Assembly: GCA_034401135.1 (NCBI GenBank)
Contig: JAWZSP010000004.1
Coordinates: 372,001 to 436,000 of the forward strand
DNA: 64,000 bases
From: Volutella citrinella
Lineage: Eukaryota > Ascomycota > Sordariomycetes > Hypocreales > Nectriaceae
Direction: 5' to 3'
How positions within the stretch are numbered: the stretch's first letter is position 1; each line of letters opens with the position of its first letter. Shown one piece after another: positions 1 through 14,553 of the stretch. The position numbers were made by a program, and so were the translations under genes. The notes below the pieces were generated by a model. The model saw only the letters and a program-made list of their open reading frames with translations. It was not told the origin of the DNA and made no database searches.

Positions 1-2133
1 CAGGACTCGGAACTGGTCGCCATACTGAAGCAGCCGGCTGTCAATCTCGCGATCCTTCCCCTTCTCCACAATGATGGCGCTTGTGGACTGGATGGATCGG
101 ACGGACACGGCCGAGATGGCCTTGACGCGGGCAAATGTGGCAATGAGTCTGCCGACAAGGATCAAGGTGATGAGCAGGGTACTGGTTTCGAAGAATTCGG
201 ACGTGCCAAGGGGTTGGTCAGCCATTTGGAAGCCGAAAGCGACAATCGAGTACAGGAAGGCGGCAGTGATGCTGATAACAACAAGCATATCCATTTCCAC
301 GACTCGATTGTAAAACAGGGTCGAGAGAGCGGGCACGTAGAACTCGGGAACAGCAATGATCTGGACGGCGGTGCCCAGTATAACGGAGACGATGGCCTTT
401 GTCTTCTTGTCGGTGAGTTCCTGGCCCCAGGAGAGCGTTACAACAGGGATGGTGAACAGTGCCGCCAGGCCCGTCTTGATGGCCTGGTCCATGAGCCTGC
501 GACGACTGCTCTCAAGCTGCGGGTCGGCGCACGGGGCAGCAAGGGTCTGCGACTTGTCGGCGATGGATTCGAACAGGACTCGGGCACCGATGACCGTCGG
601 GTCATATGCAAGGCGGACCGTCTTCTTGTCCAGGACAAAGACGTCGGTCACCCCGTTCGGTGGCTGGCGGTTGAGCTCCTTGGCCGCCTGGGGAGTCACG
701 GCGACGTCGAGGAAGTAATCGCCTCCGACCATTCGAGTGAGGGCGAAGCCGGAACCAGACACGGCATTGCGGACGGCTTGGTCCGGGTTCGTCAGAGTCG
801 TGTTGATTGTAAAATCCGCGCGCCCGGCGATGAAGTTTACACGGGCCTGAGAAACGCCGTGGGTGTTGAGCAGAACGCGTGTAAGCTTGTCGCCACAGCT
901 GGTGCAGTCCATGCCGCTGATGGCGACGGAGACGAGCTCGTAGTCGGCGCTCTTTTCGATGTCGAAGTCTCCATTCTGCACAAACCCGGGGGCCGTGTCG
1001 AGGGCCGTGAGGACGGTGTGCCCCGTGCAGCACGATTCCTTGTCGTGGTCGTGGTCGTGGTCGTGCTTATGGCCATGTCCGTGATCATGGTGGTCGTGGT
1101 CGTGGTCGTGGTCGTCGTGGGCATGGCCTTGGCAGTTGCTGTGGCTGTGGTCGTGTGCGTGTTTATGGTCGTCACGACCAAGGGGTTGGATAGCCATTTC
1201 ATGATCGTCGACCTGCGAGGCCGGCTTCTTGACGTTGCGGCGCCGAACTGCACCAGGAGCCCCGCCGGTGCGGTGGTGATGGTGGCGGCCGCCCTCGTGG
1301 TGGTGGTGAGGACGCAGGAAGCTGGTGGACGAGCCACCAATGCCGGTGACGGATTGTTTGCCCTTGCGAGACGCAGAGGTGGTATCGGCGGTGGTAGTCG
1401 TGCCAGCGGCGGCGGCAGCAGGAGTACAGCACGAGGAGGACGAGGAGAGACCGATGGAGGCGATGCTGCGACAGATGCAGCGGGCCTGCTCCAGATAGCT
1501 GCTGTAGCGGTCGAGGGCGGCTCGGAGATGCGAGTCGCAGGCAGCTTCCGAGTGGTGACCGGCGGCATCGTGCTCGTGGGGGTGCTTGAGATGATCTAGA
1601 TTGGACGTAAGTTGGAATCCGGCAAGGAATTGGGTGTGTCACAAGGAGAATGGGCGGCGGGCGGGCTGGTTCAGCTACTGCCTGAGGTCTCGGGAAGCAT
1701 CTCACTCACCCTCATTGTCGCCGTCGCAGGCTTTGGCGCATTCCAGCGCAGCGGCGGTGAAGATGCACTTTTCTACGGCGGTTGAAAAAAATGTCAGCCC
1801 CTTGTCGGTGAAACCCGTTGATCATCGATGAGCAAGCTGGGTCTCAGCTGCCTATCGCCCGGTCACTGAGGCCAAGAGGAAAAAAGGTCCGTGACAGTGC
1901 CACTCACCATTGCACCGTTCGACGGAGCCACAGCAGGTAGACGCCTGGGACGAGCCGCCGAGACTGGCGCCGTCGTCGCAGTTGTTGTCGGCACACAGGT
2001 CATCGACGTCACAGTCCTCGCCGCTGTTGCAGCAGTCATCGTTGAGGCAGGCCGTCTCTGGCTTGCAATCGGTCTTGTCGCACGCGACACTCTTGTGATG
2101 AGACGCGCCGGGGTCGGAATGTTTGTCAGACAT
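1..2133 (-). CDS. P1B-type heavy-metal transporting ATPase, N-terminal part (partial at left edge)
   Basis: Exons read 2133-1908, 1772-1710 and 1595 to the window edge; both introns have GTGAGT donors and the frame stays open to base 1, giving about 628 residues. The N terminus is Cys-rich (CC and CxxxxxC pairs), followed by a long His/Asp run (coded about 1035-1180) and a heavy-metal-associated domain with the GMDCTSC metal motif (about 890-930). Membrane segments follow, including the stretches coded about 440-480 and 145-330. The phosphatase TGE loop, the CPC-type site and the DKTG phosphorylation loop lie beyond the edge, so the metal cannot be read from the channel. By family this pumps Cu, Cd or Zn across the plasma or a vesicle membrane (PCA1/CadA-like). 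The start at 2133 gives the Cys-rich start usual in fungal members. It is divergent from the NRAMP gene. Confidence 0.9.
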
Positions 2134-3032
2134 GGCGGCGGGACCCAAGGAGACACAGGATTTTGGGGAGAGGTTCTTTTTTTGGAGCGGGTAGAGATTG
2201 AGAGATGGAATACTGAGAATTGGAAGCAGTGGCAAGAGAGCCTGATGAGGCGGCGTGGATACCCCAGAATGGAGTTCGATACTTATACGGCGACAGTTGG
2301 CAGCAGCTGGCAGACTGGATGTCGATCCGGCACTGTAAGGTGCCTTAAAGTTGGCCTTGGCTGCCAGCCGCTGGCGTGATGCCCACCCACGGGAAATACA
2401 TTTACGTCCACGGGTGCCAATAGGCCCATCCATTCCCGGGGCCGCCCTCTAATTGCGGCGGCAGCTACACAGACCCTCTGAGCACCTACTCTAGTGGCCG
2501 AGCCCTGCTTGCACGGCAGCCAAGAAAATGACATGACATGACGCGATGCGATGCGATGCGCAGCGGTGTCACTGCGGCTGGCCGGCCATAGCAAAGGGGC
2601 CGCGTCAACGACCGGGACACGGCAATTGCGAGGATGAACAGAAGGTCCACTGGGAACCACTGGGGAGGGTCCAATGCGGGCGGATCCGGAGCAGCACCCG
2701 GGCAGCCAACCTCAGAGCTCGAATGAGGCTCTACTCTGCTCTCTAGCTCCACGGGTAAGGTAAGTTCCGCGACTGGCACGCATCACAGCTCCGCGCCATG
2801 GATACGAGGATCCAACTCAAACGCCCAATGTGGCAGGCGGTCGCTGTTCCAACAAATGTCCCGTCGTCATTAAATTCCGCGGGACCTTCTGGAGCTTTTT
2901 GATTTCTTGGCATCTTCACCCTTACTTCAACTGCTCCTGCTGCGCCGCCGGTGTGCGCACGCCGCCCCGTCCTGCTTTTGCTTTTGGGCTTTCGGCTGGC
3001 GACTAGATCTATTCCCCGACGGCCTGCCCATC
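2134..3032. promoter_or_regulatory. Shared intergenic region between the divergent metal ATPase and NRAMP genes
   Basis: About 900 bp separate the two start codons, so both promoters must lie here. It holds two adjacent short tandem repeats, TGACA-type at about 2529-2542 and CGATG-type at 2544-2560. No gene was recognised. Metal-response elements cannot be assigned with confidence by eye. Confidence 0.5.
2529..2560. repeat. Two adjacent pentanucleotide tandem repeats
   Basis: A run of TGACA units is followed directly by three to four copies of a CGATG-type unit in the shared metal-transporter promoter. It may be simple slippage or a cluster of factor sites. Confidence 0.6.
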
Positions 3033-4869
3033 ATGGGTGCGCACGGAGCAATGCCCACCACGCTCACCACCGACGACCCTACGCCGCCCGACGTGCCCTC
3101 TCCGCCCTCCCCGGCCGCCAGTGCCTCTCCCACAGCGCCGCCGCCAGCTTCGCGCACTCGAGTCGCCGCCGGGCTTCAGATCTGTGCCTCCTGGGCGCGG
3201 AGGGCGCAGAAAGGCATCATCAAGTTCAGCACCTTTGTTGGCCCGGGCTTTCTAATCGCCGTCGCCTACAGTACGTACCAACCGGCACAGACGCACCCGT
3301 GCAAATGCGCCGCCTGTCCGCAGCCATTGGATATGTCTGAGTTCGGTTGTTTGCTGACGTTCTTCACCGTCTAGTTGACCCAGGCAACTACTCTACCGGC
3401 GTCGCGGCTGGTGCCACGTACCAATTCAGGCTCCTCTTCGTCGTCCTGCTGGCCAACCTCTTCGCCATCTTCCTCCAGACCCTCTGCATCAAGCTGGGCA
3501 CGGTCTCTGGCCTCAATCTCGCCCAGTCGTGCCGCCAATTTCTGCCTCGTTGGCTCAATTATGTCCTCTACTTCTTCGCCGAGGCGGCCATCATTGCCAC
3601 CGATATCGCCGAGGTTTGTGTGCTACCGAGTCTCACTTCGTCACCGTGCGTTGATTCTAACAATGCCCATCCTCATAGGTGATTGGCTTCGCCATCGGCT
3701 TGAACCTCCTCGTGCCCGCCATACCCTTGGTTGCAGGTTGTGCCATCTCGATCCTTGATGTCATGCTGATCCTGCTGTTCTACAACCCTCATGGCTCAAT
3801 GAAAGGGCTTCGGTTGTTTGAGTTTTTCATCGTCGGCCTTGTTCTCGGCGTTGTTGTTTGCTTTTGCATTCAGCTCTCGCTCATCCAGAACATCAACGTT
3901 GGCACCGTGTTTCGCGGCTACTTGCCCTCGGGTGCCATTGTAGAGTCCCAGGGGTATGCCTCATGATCTCATCGACTCCACATAAGCAGGAATAGAACGA
4001 TTGCTAACGTCCAGTGTAGACTGTACCAGGCATGCGGCATCCTAGGAGCCACCGTCATGCCCCACAGCCTGTATCTTGGCTCGGGTATCGTCCAGCCGCG
4101 ACTCAGGCAGTACGACGAGCAACATGGGCTCCTACCAGAACGGCAGCAAGATAGCGACGCTGAGGACGACAAAGACTACTACACACCGTCGCCTGCTGCC
4201 ATCAAACACTCTTATCGCACCTCGACAATCGAGTTGGCACTCGCTCTCTTCACTTTTGCCTTGTTCGTCAACTCGGCCATTGTCATAGTGTCGGGAGCGT
4301 CACTGTACCAAAACCCTGATGCGCCCGAGGCAGATATCTTTGCAATTCACCAGCTCCTCTCCACCTCCATATCCCGAGGAGCTGGTATTATCTTTGCCCT
4401 CGCCCTCCTGCTGTCTGGCGTTTCCGCCGGTATTGTGTGCACTATCTCCGGCCAGATGGTCTCAGAAGGCGCTCTGCACTGGAGGATCGCGCCGTGGCTA
4501 CGTCGCCTAGTTACCCGTAGTATCAGCATCACCCCTAGCATCATCATCGCTGCGGCCGTTGGCAGATCTGGTTTGAATACCGCGCTCAACGCGTCGCAGG
4601 TCGTGCTCAGCATCGTGCTCCCGTTTGTATCCGGGCCGTTGATCTGGTTCACATGTCGTAAGAAGTACATGACCGTCAAAGTCAGGAGAAATGGCGTACG
4701 GGTAAACGATTATGACGGCGTTGTCGATTCTGACCAGGCAGAGGGTTCAGTGGTTGAAACTACGTCAATGGCTAACGCATGGTACACAACTGTGTTCGCA
4801 ATCCTGTTGTGGCTGACCATTACGGTACTCAACGTTGCAAACTTGGTATTGCTAGGATTGGGTAAATAA
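3033..4869 (+). CDS. NRAMP-family divalent metal (Mn/Fe) transporter
   Basis: Exons are 3033-3270, 3375-3613, 3679-3953 and 4020-4869, which splice in frame to 533 residues. After a Pro/Ala/Ser-rich tail the first membrane helix carries the diagnostic DPGN motif, created across the first intron (AYI|DPGN). Helix 6 carries MPHSLYLGSG, the metal-coordinating MPH motif. About eleven hydrophobic segments follow with a charged cytosolic loop coded about 4100-4190. Family members are proton-coupled importers of Mn2+ and Fe2+ at the plasma membrane or endosome (yeast Smf1-3). An ATG at 3051 is an alternative start. Being divergent from a metal-efflux ATPase suggests, but does not prove, a joint role in metal balance. 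Confidence 0.93.
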
Positions 4870-7059
<2,190 letters not shown>

Positions 7060-7206
7060 ACTGGGAGATGGCAATGATGGCGACAGAGAAGGCTAGTTGC
7101 CGGTTGAACTTGCTCTTGAGAGAGCCAAGCTGCTCGCTGAAGCCAGCCATGGTGGGGAATAAATATGCCAGGACGTGCTAGAGAGAGATGGTGGCTGACA
7201 AGCGTC

Positions 7207-7859
7207 AACAAGTCGGTGAAGAAGGTAGAATTGAATCTACGCAGGAGAGTGATGATGGAGTATCGGAGAGCTTTGGAGGCCAGGGCTCTTTATGAAAGAG
7301 AAGCCAGCTGGCGCCAGGCCACCCAGGTCTCAGCAGTGATGCAGACATCGAGGCTAGCACTAGGCGTTTGTCTGGAATGGTGGACTGGGACCATTTAGAG
7401 AGACTGCAGAACGAACTATCCCTCTTCCTCCAGACTCGTTATGTTGGGACCCTGGAAAGCATTTTCCGCCCATCACTGTATACTGTCCTAAACAGCCCTG
7501 CCGATACGGTGCATCCAAAGGACGTCTTGGATCTGGCGGGCAGGTACGTTGACGCCGCAGCGACACTGATAATGCTTGTTGCAAGCCATCACCGTCATGG
7601 AGGCATCCGGGGGTTGTTGCGACGGTCGTTTGGAGCTGCACTCGCGTTGATTGCCACATCAGTGTACGCTTGTACACAATCGAAATATGGCTGGCTGTCA
7701 GTAGATATCTTGGATAATTACTGCATACCGTATGTTGACCTTGCGAGAAAAACCATACGCTACTGGGCTGCAAGTAGCGATGCTGGCGACTTGGTCAGGA
7801 TGGACGGCATCCTTGCATCCACTTTGGATTCGGCCCTTGCATCGATACATCGGAGCTAG
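7207..7859 (+). pseudogene. Zn2Cys6 transcription factor, C-terminal remnant
   Basis: A single frame runs from about 7207 to the stop at 7859, broken by an in-frame TGA at 7293-7295. The first part is a Ser/Glu-rich linker. The second part (from about 7330) has the C-terminal pattern I associate with fungal Zn2Cys6 regulators: a Tyr/Leu helix, an HHRHGG motif in a helix, then ALIATSVYAC and KTIRYWAASS. No zinc cluster or middle homology region lies upstream; instead the sugar-transporter stub begins 57 bp away. It may be an annotator's short gene from 7368, but the context of fragments favours a relic. Assignment to the family is by recollection of motifs only. Confidence 0.5.
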
Positions 7860-10081
7860 AGAGGAAATAGTTTCAAGTCAGAGCGCCGTGGAATTCCACC
7901 ATGTTTCATGAACTGGGATCAATCTCGATACCGCCGACGGGAACGTCAATTGGCATCCACAACCAGGCTCTTCAGGCATTCTTCCACCTGCAGCCCTGAT
8001 GGGACTCAATCTTAGAGCCATACCTTCCATCATCTTCGGAATTACCAAAGAGATTCCCCAAAAGCCATGCATCTAGCGGGCGGTTGGATCGGCCATCAGC
8101 TCTAGTACCGCAAACAATACGCCTCTGGCATCTTCGTATTTGGCCTCTCCGACCTTTCTAGCTAAAAGGACAGATTTCTTTCCTCATTGCTTGCTGAGGG
8201 GTTTGTTCGTTGCCTCATACTCAAGAAGTCGGTTCATCTTGTAGAAGAATGCTCACTTGGTGTGCTGGTGTGGCATGACAACGGCCCTTTGGCCTCCTAT
8301 CGAAGATCTGCTAACAGCTCCAGGGCCTTCTGGAGCATCGGCATTCCATTGTTACTTTTTCCGTCGGTCGGTCGGTCGGTCGGAGTCATCGTCGATCGTT
8401 GCTCGCGGTGCACCTAGGGCGCCTTCTTTGGCTTCTCGATTCTCTCTGTCGTGATTAAGAGCCGTGGTTCCGCATCTCTGGCCCTTGCCCTAGCTTTCAC
8501 CACTCGTCCCGATTCCGACCGCCTTGTTGGATTCGAAAAGGGGGTGTCTGGTCCCACATGACGGGAATCAGAGAGGCTTCACACCCTCCGTCAACGAAAG
8601 GGAACCACAACCGTTGTTCAAAGAATTCAAAGAACACGGAAATCTCTCTCGGCTCTGTCGGACAGGGCCTTTGTCGCAATCGAATACAGCCACGCAATGT
8701 CGCTAAGTTATGCCATATTCGGATGTGTCTTTGGAGCCCCGAAAACGAGCCAAAAAAAAGGTTCTAAACGGAGTCGGGATTCGGGAAGATGGTGGCAGAT
8801 GACCGTGCCACTGGCTAGTGAACCTACACGCTTAACCGAGAAAGGGTGGCACATCAGCAATGAGACCTGGAGGAGGAGTAAAAATCTGATATCAGTATCA
8901 CTCTCGGCACCTGTTGTCGAAAGTTGGAATGAAGTTACAAGAATCCAGTTGACAACGACTAGCCCTGACAATGAGAATCAGAAACTGGAAGGAGACGCTC
9001 TTTCAGTAGTCATGGGAGAATGACATGTCTAGTTCTAATGGTGTCGACGGCTAACGGAGCCTCCGAGAACCTATGCATGTTAGGTCTGGATACTCGGGCC
9101 ATCCCAAGTCGTCGACAATACCTGATCCTGGCAGCTCTATCACTCCATCCGATCAACGAAGCGGCACCACCGTGGCTTCATCCAAACACAGCAACGGTCC
9201 TCCTCGTGAGGGGAACCTGGAAAAGGTGCCCTTCTTGTCACCTCAGGATATATCGCCAAAGAAACGACCCCAATCCCGTCGCAAAGCGAACCTCGGTACA
9301 GTTGTGGCCAATCGGAGGGGGATCCGAGGATTCGGAACTGCTGAGCCTATCAGGAACCCTTCCGACGGTGTTGGTGCTAGGCGGCCGAACTGGCTGGTGT
9401 TATTGTGGAGTCGGAAGGTTCCCCAGACCTGCGCAAGCTGGGGTCGCCTCCAGAAAGGGTGACCAATAACGATGGCGCCAATGCGGGTGAGATCGCAGGC
9501 GTGCATGAGGATGGAGCCCGGAAAATTATGGAAAAATAGACATGAGCCCATGACAGAGCTGATGGGCGCGTGGAGGTTGGGGAGCATGCAAACCTGGGGT
9601 GCTATAGGTCAGTACCTTAGCGACCTCCCGTGTGCAGTTGCCGATACTCCAGTTGGGGGGAGGGGGTGGATAGTGGGGCTCGGGAAGGGCCCATGGGGTT
9701 ATGAGGAACTAAACCTATTCCAGGGGTCGGATTGACGTGAAAGTTCGGAGTAGAGACCCATCAAGGGCGCCAAATGTCGGACCCTAGCAACAGATTCTTT
9801 CAACCGTCCACCTCGTGCTCACAATCCTGGTCGCTAGAACAGCGAGAGGACCCGATCGAGCAAAACTACGCACCCGTCAGTGTGTCACTCGCGTACGCAT
9901 TGGGAAGTGGTAAGCGCAGCCTTACACGAGACGAGACGAGTCAGTTGGCAACCTGAGTATAAGATCCTTTGCAAATTCCTTCCTCCAGGGGCTCCATTCT
10001 GTCTGTTCACCATCCATCCATCCACCCACCGAGCAAGCAAACCCATAGCTTTGCCGATACAACGCGTTTCGACACCTCACG
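7860..10081. other. Long intergenic stretch, no gene recognised
   Basis: About 2.2 kb with only short overlapping open frames on both strands (longest about 150 codons, no motif). A GTCG tetranucleotide repeat lies at about 8363-8383. The proximal part (about 9900-10081) should hold the promoter of the sugar carrier that starts at 10082; a pyrimidine-rich leader with CATCCATCCATCCACC-type repeats lies at about 10009-10030. Confidence 0.5.
8363..8383. repeat. GTCG tetranucleotide microsatellite
   Basis: Five consecutive GTCG units in a non-coding stretch. Confidence 0.8.
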
Positions 10082-11973
10082 ATGAAGCCCGAATCCGACG
10101 CCAAGACGGGCGAGTCCCCGGCCGTCGTCGAAACGGCCCCGGACAACCTCGAGTCCAATGCCCCGGCCCCGAGCAGCGCGGACCACAAACTCGGATGGAG
10201 GGATCTCTGGGATAACAAGCGTGTTCTTGGATTCAGTAGGCGCCCTTGCACCGTCCACGAGGACAACACAGACTGACAGAGCCTCACCGCAGCCCTCCTC
10301 ATCTACCTCCTGCCCATCAACTTCGGCTATGAAGTCACCACGCTCGGAAAGCTCCTCGCCGTCACGCCCTTTGCGAAGCGGTTCGGCTACCAGGTCGGCC
10401 AGAACTGGGTCATCTCCGCTACCAACCAACAGATCCTCAATGCCGCCAACACCATCGGAATCTTCTGCTCGGCCTTCGCGACTGGCTTCGTCAGCGATAT
10501 CATCGGACGAAAGAGGACCATCATCGTCGCCTGTCTTGTTTGCGCTGGTGGTGTCATCATGCAATTCTTCAGCACGTCCATCATGATGCTCTTCGGCGGC
10601 AAGGTCATTGCCACGCTTGGGTTCGGTCTTGGCCACTCCCTCGGACCTGTATTTGTGGCCGAGCTGGCACCCGTCAAGATGCGCGGAGTTTGCCTCGCGC
10701 TGATTGTAGGTGTCACAAATTTCCTAGACGTAGAAGATGTAGCTTGCTAATCCTCGTCTAGAACACCATGATCGTCACTGGACAGTGGCTGAACTCCGTC
10801 ACCGTCCTCGCCTGCAAGGGCTACGACAACGACTTGGCCTGGCGTATTCCTCTCATTACCCAGGTCATCCCCCCTGGATTGCTCCTCATGGGCCTTACCA
10901 TCCTGCCCGAGTCGCCCAGCTGGCTGCTGATCAGGGGACGACGCGAAGAGGCCGCCAAGTCGTTCCGTGCCTACAACGGACCGAATTTCGATGCGGATGC
11001 GGCCATCGCCATCACCGAGACAGCTATTGAGAAGGAGCGACATGAACGAAAGCAGCAGGAGGGCTCGCGATGGTTCGACTGTTTCAAGGGAAGCAACGGA
11101 CGTCGCACCCTGATCATTGTCATGGTGTACCTGTCCCAGCAGGTGAGATTGTGTGACTGCCGATACTATATCAGATGGAACTGACTGTTTTAAAGACTAT
11201 CGGTGTCAACTTCGTCGGCGGCTACCTGACGTGAGTAGAGTCCATCAGTCTCCTGACCAGAATCAACAGCGTGCTAACTCAGATGGACAGATACTACTTC
11301 CGCCTGGCCGGTGTCAAGGACCCCTTGACCATTGGACAGGTCGCCTACGCCATTCAGTTTGCGGGTAACATCCTGTCCTGGCCGCTGGTTGACCGCCTCG
11401 GCCGCCGCCCGATGATTGTTGGCGGCTCATTTGCCATGACGGCCCTGCTGCTACTCATCGGTGGCATTAGCACCATCGGCACCCCCTCGGCCCTGTCAGG
11501 CACCGTTGCCCTAATGGTGATCTGGGGCTTCATGTACCACGCGACCCTCGGCGCCGTGGCCTACACCATCGGTGGCGAAACAGCCAGGTAAGCGCATCCC
11601 ATAGCGCCGCAGACATGCAGAAACAAAGACGAATACTGACAACCGTCGTAGTGTTGAACTCCGCCAGAAGACATACAGCATCAACATCATGGTCTCAACC
11701 GCCGCCTCTTGCGTGGTCAGCCAAGTCATGCCGTATCTGATCAACACGGACCAGGCCAACCTCGGCGGCAAGATCTGCTTCGTCTTCTTCGGCGCGTCGC
11801 TGCCCGTGTGTGCCTGGCTGTGGTTCAACCTCCCCGAGCTCAAGGGCCGCAACTACGCCGAGATCCAGGAGATGTTCAACCGCGGCGTCCCGTCCAGGGC
11901 CTTCAAGAACTACAAGCTCGACATGGATGAGTTTGCGGTGGACGAGAAGGCGGTTGTGCGTCACGAGGAGTAA
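10082..11973 (+). CDS. MFS sugar transporter (alpha-glucoside/maltose permease-like)
   Basis: Six exons, 10082-10235, 10293-10705, 10762-11142, 11196-11230, 11291-11587 and 11652-11973, give 533 residues. Twelve membrane segments are visible. Sugar-porter signatures are SDIIGRKRTI after helix 2, the AELAPVKMRG turn, PESPSWLL before the central loop (usually PESPRWLL), and DRLGRRPM after helix 8. A charged central loop ends in the EKERHERK stretch. The family imports hexoses or di-/oligosaccharides by proton symport at the plasma membrane; the closest feel is the fungal maltose/alpha-glucoside group, but substrate cannot be read here. The 35-nt fourth exon (codes TIGVNFVGGYL) is needed to keep helix 7 in frame. 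Confidence 0.92.
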
Positions 11974-12311
11974 GGGGTAGATGTAAGACCAGGGAAGCAT
12001 GCCAGAGGAGCCCGATGCTTTTGGAGCAAGTAATGGCATTAATGTAGATGGATAGGTTTTGTACTTGATGTCCAAGTGACTGCTGGGCGTCTAATAAAAA
12101 ATAACCATCCAGTTCATTTGACGCTCGCGATGGGACCATGTCATGTGTGTGACGTAAGACCTTGTGAGATGGGCGATCTCGTCTTTATTCATTTCCGCTC
12201 GTCTCGAATGTCTCCAAGATAGTTATCAACAAACTGTGTGGATAACTACCCCTTGGCTAAGGACATGACATGGCCCTGGCATCATGGCCATTTCCCCTCC
12301 TGGCAAGACTC
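11974..12311. other. Convergent intergenic region
   Basis: About 340 bp between the sugar carrier (plus) and the DHA1 carrier (minus). Only the 3' ends of both genes are expected here; an AATAAA-like string (taataaaaaataa) lies at about 12092-12104. Confidence 0.5.
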
Positions 12312-13949
12312 TCACACTGACGCCCGCAATGACGGAACCCTCGCCCGCGCCCGGATCGATTTGCCAAAGTAGTAGAACAGCCATGGGATAGGCACCATGG
12401 CTAGTGCGATGAATCCCAGCAAGTTGGACGCCCAGACGACGCCCAGACGGCGGTAGATCAGGGGCACTAAGGGCGGGAAGACGCCGGCGAGCATGCTGCG
12501 CGCGAAGGTGCACGCGGCCACGGCGCTGGCAGCGTGTAACGGGAATGTGTCAACGACGTAGTTGAGCGCCGCTTGGAGGATGGTGAAGACGCCAAATCCA
12601 ATGGCAACGGCGCCCGAGACGGGGGCGATCCACGGGAAGGCCGGTGACGCGGTGTTACCGATGATGAAGAGGCCAGCCGTGATGATGACGGAGCCGGCCA
12701 TCATGGGAGGCAGACGAGCTTCAGGCACGGCGCGGCCGTTATTGTCGGCGACCTTTGCGAGATAGAAGCCGTGGGTGTTGAGGTTGAGGATGGCGCCAAG
12801 GGCGATGCCAACGATCAGAGCCAGGAAGGGCAGGCTTCCTGTGACGGGGTCCCAGCTTCGCTCTTGTTGGAATATGACGGGGAACGATCCGAGGTTGATG
12901 AAGACGAGGGCGTAGACTATGGCACATAGCACTCAGATTAGTCCAGTGACGACAGTCGATGGGGATGAAGCTGAAAACTAACTCACCCATGCTGGCATGA
13001 AGAGCAAACAGGAAGCAGATGGGCGTGCACAAGAGCTGGATCGGCTTCAGTAGGAACTTGTTCATCATGACCTTGATGCTCGGATCCCACTCCTCGTGAC
13101 GAGCATGCAACGCCCAGTCGCCGGTGGACAGGCGCAGTCGTCGAGCTTTCGCCGTCAGGAGCACGGGGGCGTACGACTCGCGCAGGAAGATGCAATCCAG
13201 CACCAGGATGAAGCCCATGTAGATGGCCGTCGCGTGCTGTGTCCAGCGCCAGCCGAGGCCGCTGTGCACGATGGCGCTGCCTGCTACCGGGGCTATTCTC
13301 TCCAAAGACTCACATCAGCCAAAGACGTCATCGACACTTTTGATGGTGAAGAGAACGCACCGAATACAGGACCGCCTACCACAGCCGAGGCGTACGCAAT
13401 GAGTGCTAGTCCCCGGAGCCGGGGATCAAACATGTCGGCCAGCACGCCACCCGTGATGGATATAGGCGCGCTGCTGAAGAAGCCCGACAGGAAGCGCGTC
13501 GCCAACACGGTCGCAAAGTCCGACGCCACGCCGGTGCCGACGGTGAAGCAGATACCCAAGAGGTACGGGACCAGCACGGGGATTCGACGGCCCCAGACCT
13601 CGCTCAGCGGCGCCCAGAGCAGCGGACCCAGGCCGAAGCCGAAGAGCAGCATGCTGGTGCCGAGCTGGGCCACGTCGTGGTCGACGCCGAACTCGGCTGC
13701 CACCTCGGTCGTGGCCGTGGAGTAGATGGAGCTCGACCAGCCGGCGCCAAAGGTGGTGAAGCCGTAGAGCAGCGTCGTGATGAGTTTTGTGCTGGGGGCC
13801 CAGTTGCGTGGGTTATCGGGGTCGGAGGGGCCGTCGAAGTCGACGATGCTGCATCTGGTCACGGTGCCTGATGGTTCTTCGGATGGGGTGTAGATGTTCT
13901 CGTCCTGGATTCTTGGGAGTTCCGTCTCGGGGTGCGTCTTGGTCTCCAT
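12312..13949 (-). CDS. MFS transporter, DHA1 (drug/polyamine:H+ antiporter) family
   Basis: Exons 13949-13361, 13292-12987 and 12916-12312 give 499 residues. The hydrophilic N terminus ends in a DFDGPSDPDNPRNW segment typical of fungal polyamine/drug exporters. Motif A is seen as SEVWGRRIP after helix 2, and GGPVFAPVAGSAI in helix 5 is the antiporter motif C region, formed across intron 1. Twelve membrane helices are present with the loop at RESYAPVLL. Members expel polyamines, azoles or fungal metabolites across the plasma membrane. Introns have GTGCGT and GTGAGT donors. Its neighbour upstream is an aminopeptidase in the same orientation about 600 bp away, so it is not obviously co-transcribed. 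Confidence 0.9.
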
Positions 13950-14553
13950 GGCTGAGAGGTGTGGGAGGCAATGGCCTTGTCGGGTATATCGGTAGGGGTA
14001 AAATACTATACGGAGTGGGTTCAACTGCCTTGGTTCGCATCACAGCAAGTTTCTGCGCGGGAATCTCTCAAGCAAGGCCAGGCCGTCTGCTGTCATCGTT
14101 GGCCTACGTACGGTTCGAGTACTTGTTGGGGAATCCTTGACGATCGTAGCGTATTACCCTTTTCGGACATTCGGTACGGTCATGGCCCGCGTCTAACCTG
14201 GACACCAACCAATGATACCGTTTGCGGGCCTCGCAAGGCTGTTTCTGCGCCCTTGACCGAGGGATTTGCTGTGAATGAGATGGCGTTATGCGTCTAGATT
14301 TCTCATTACGCCACGGCAATAAGCCAACCTCTCGTCGGCTTCCCCCGACATATTCGCCTCCCTACTTCGACATATGCGACTGACTTTATTGACTGGAAGG
14401 CCAACTTGCCGACGTCGACGACTTGAGACCAACGTTACGGAAACCCAGTGCATAGATTTGAACTTGTCTTGATTTGCGTGCATGATTTGCTTGATTGCAT
14501 GATTGAAACTTGTAACATTCGACTGTCTACTCGCTTGATCTGTGACTCCATCT
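13950..14553. other. Intergenic, upstream of the DHA1 transporter
   Basis: About 600 bp between the aminopeptidase stop and the transporter start, both minus. It should hold the transporter promoter; no gene or clear TATA box was seen. Confidence 0.45.

Noticed and set aside
214..1599. 461-codon plus-strand open frame rich in Val/Gly
   Set aside because: It is the antisense of the His/Asp-rich metal ATPase exon; the minus strand carries family motifs.
9020..9587. Overlapping 115-150 codon frames on both strands
   Set aside because: Mutually antisense, no motif, no splice-supported extension.
10007..10636. 209-codon minus-strand open frame
   Set aside because: Antisense of the sugar carrier's first exons; acidic, without motifs, and crosses the intron.
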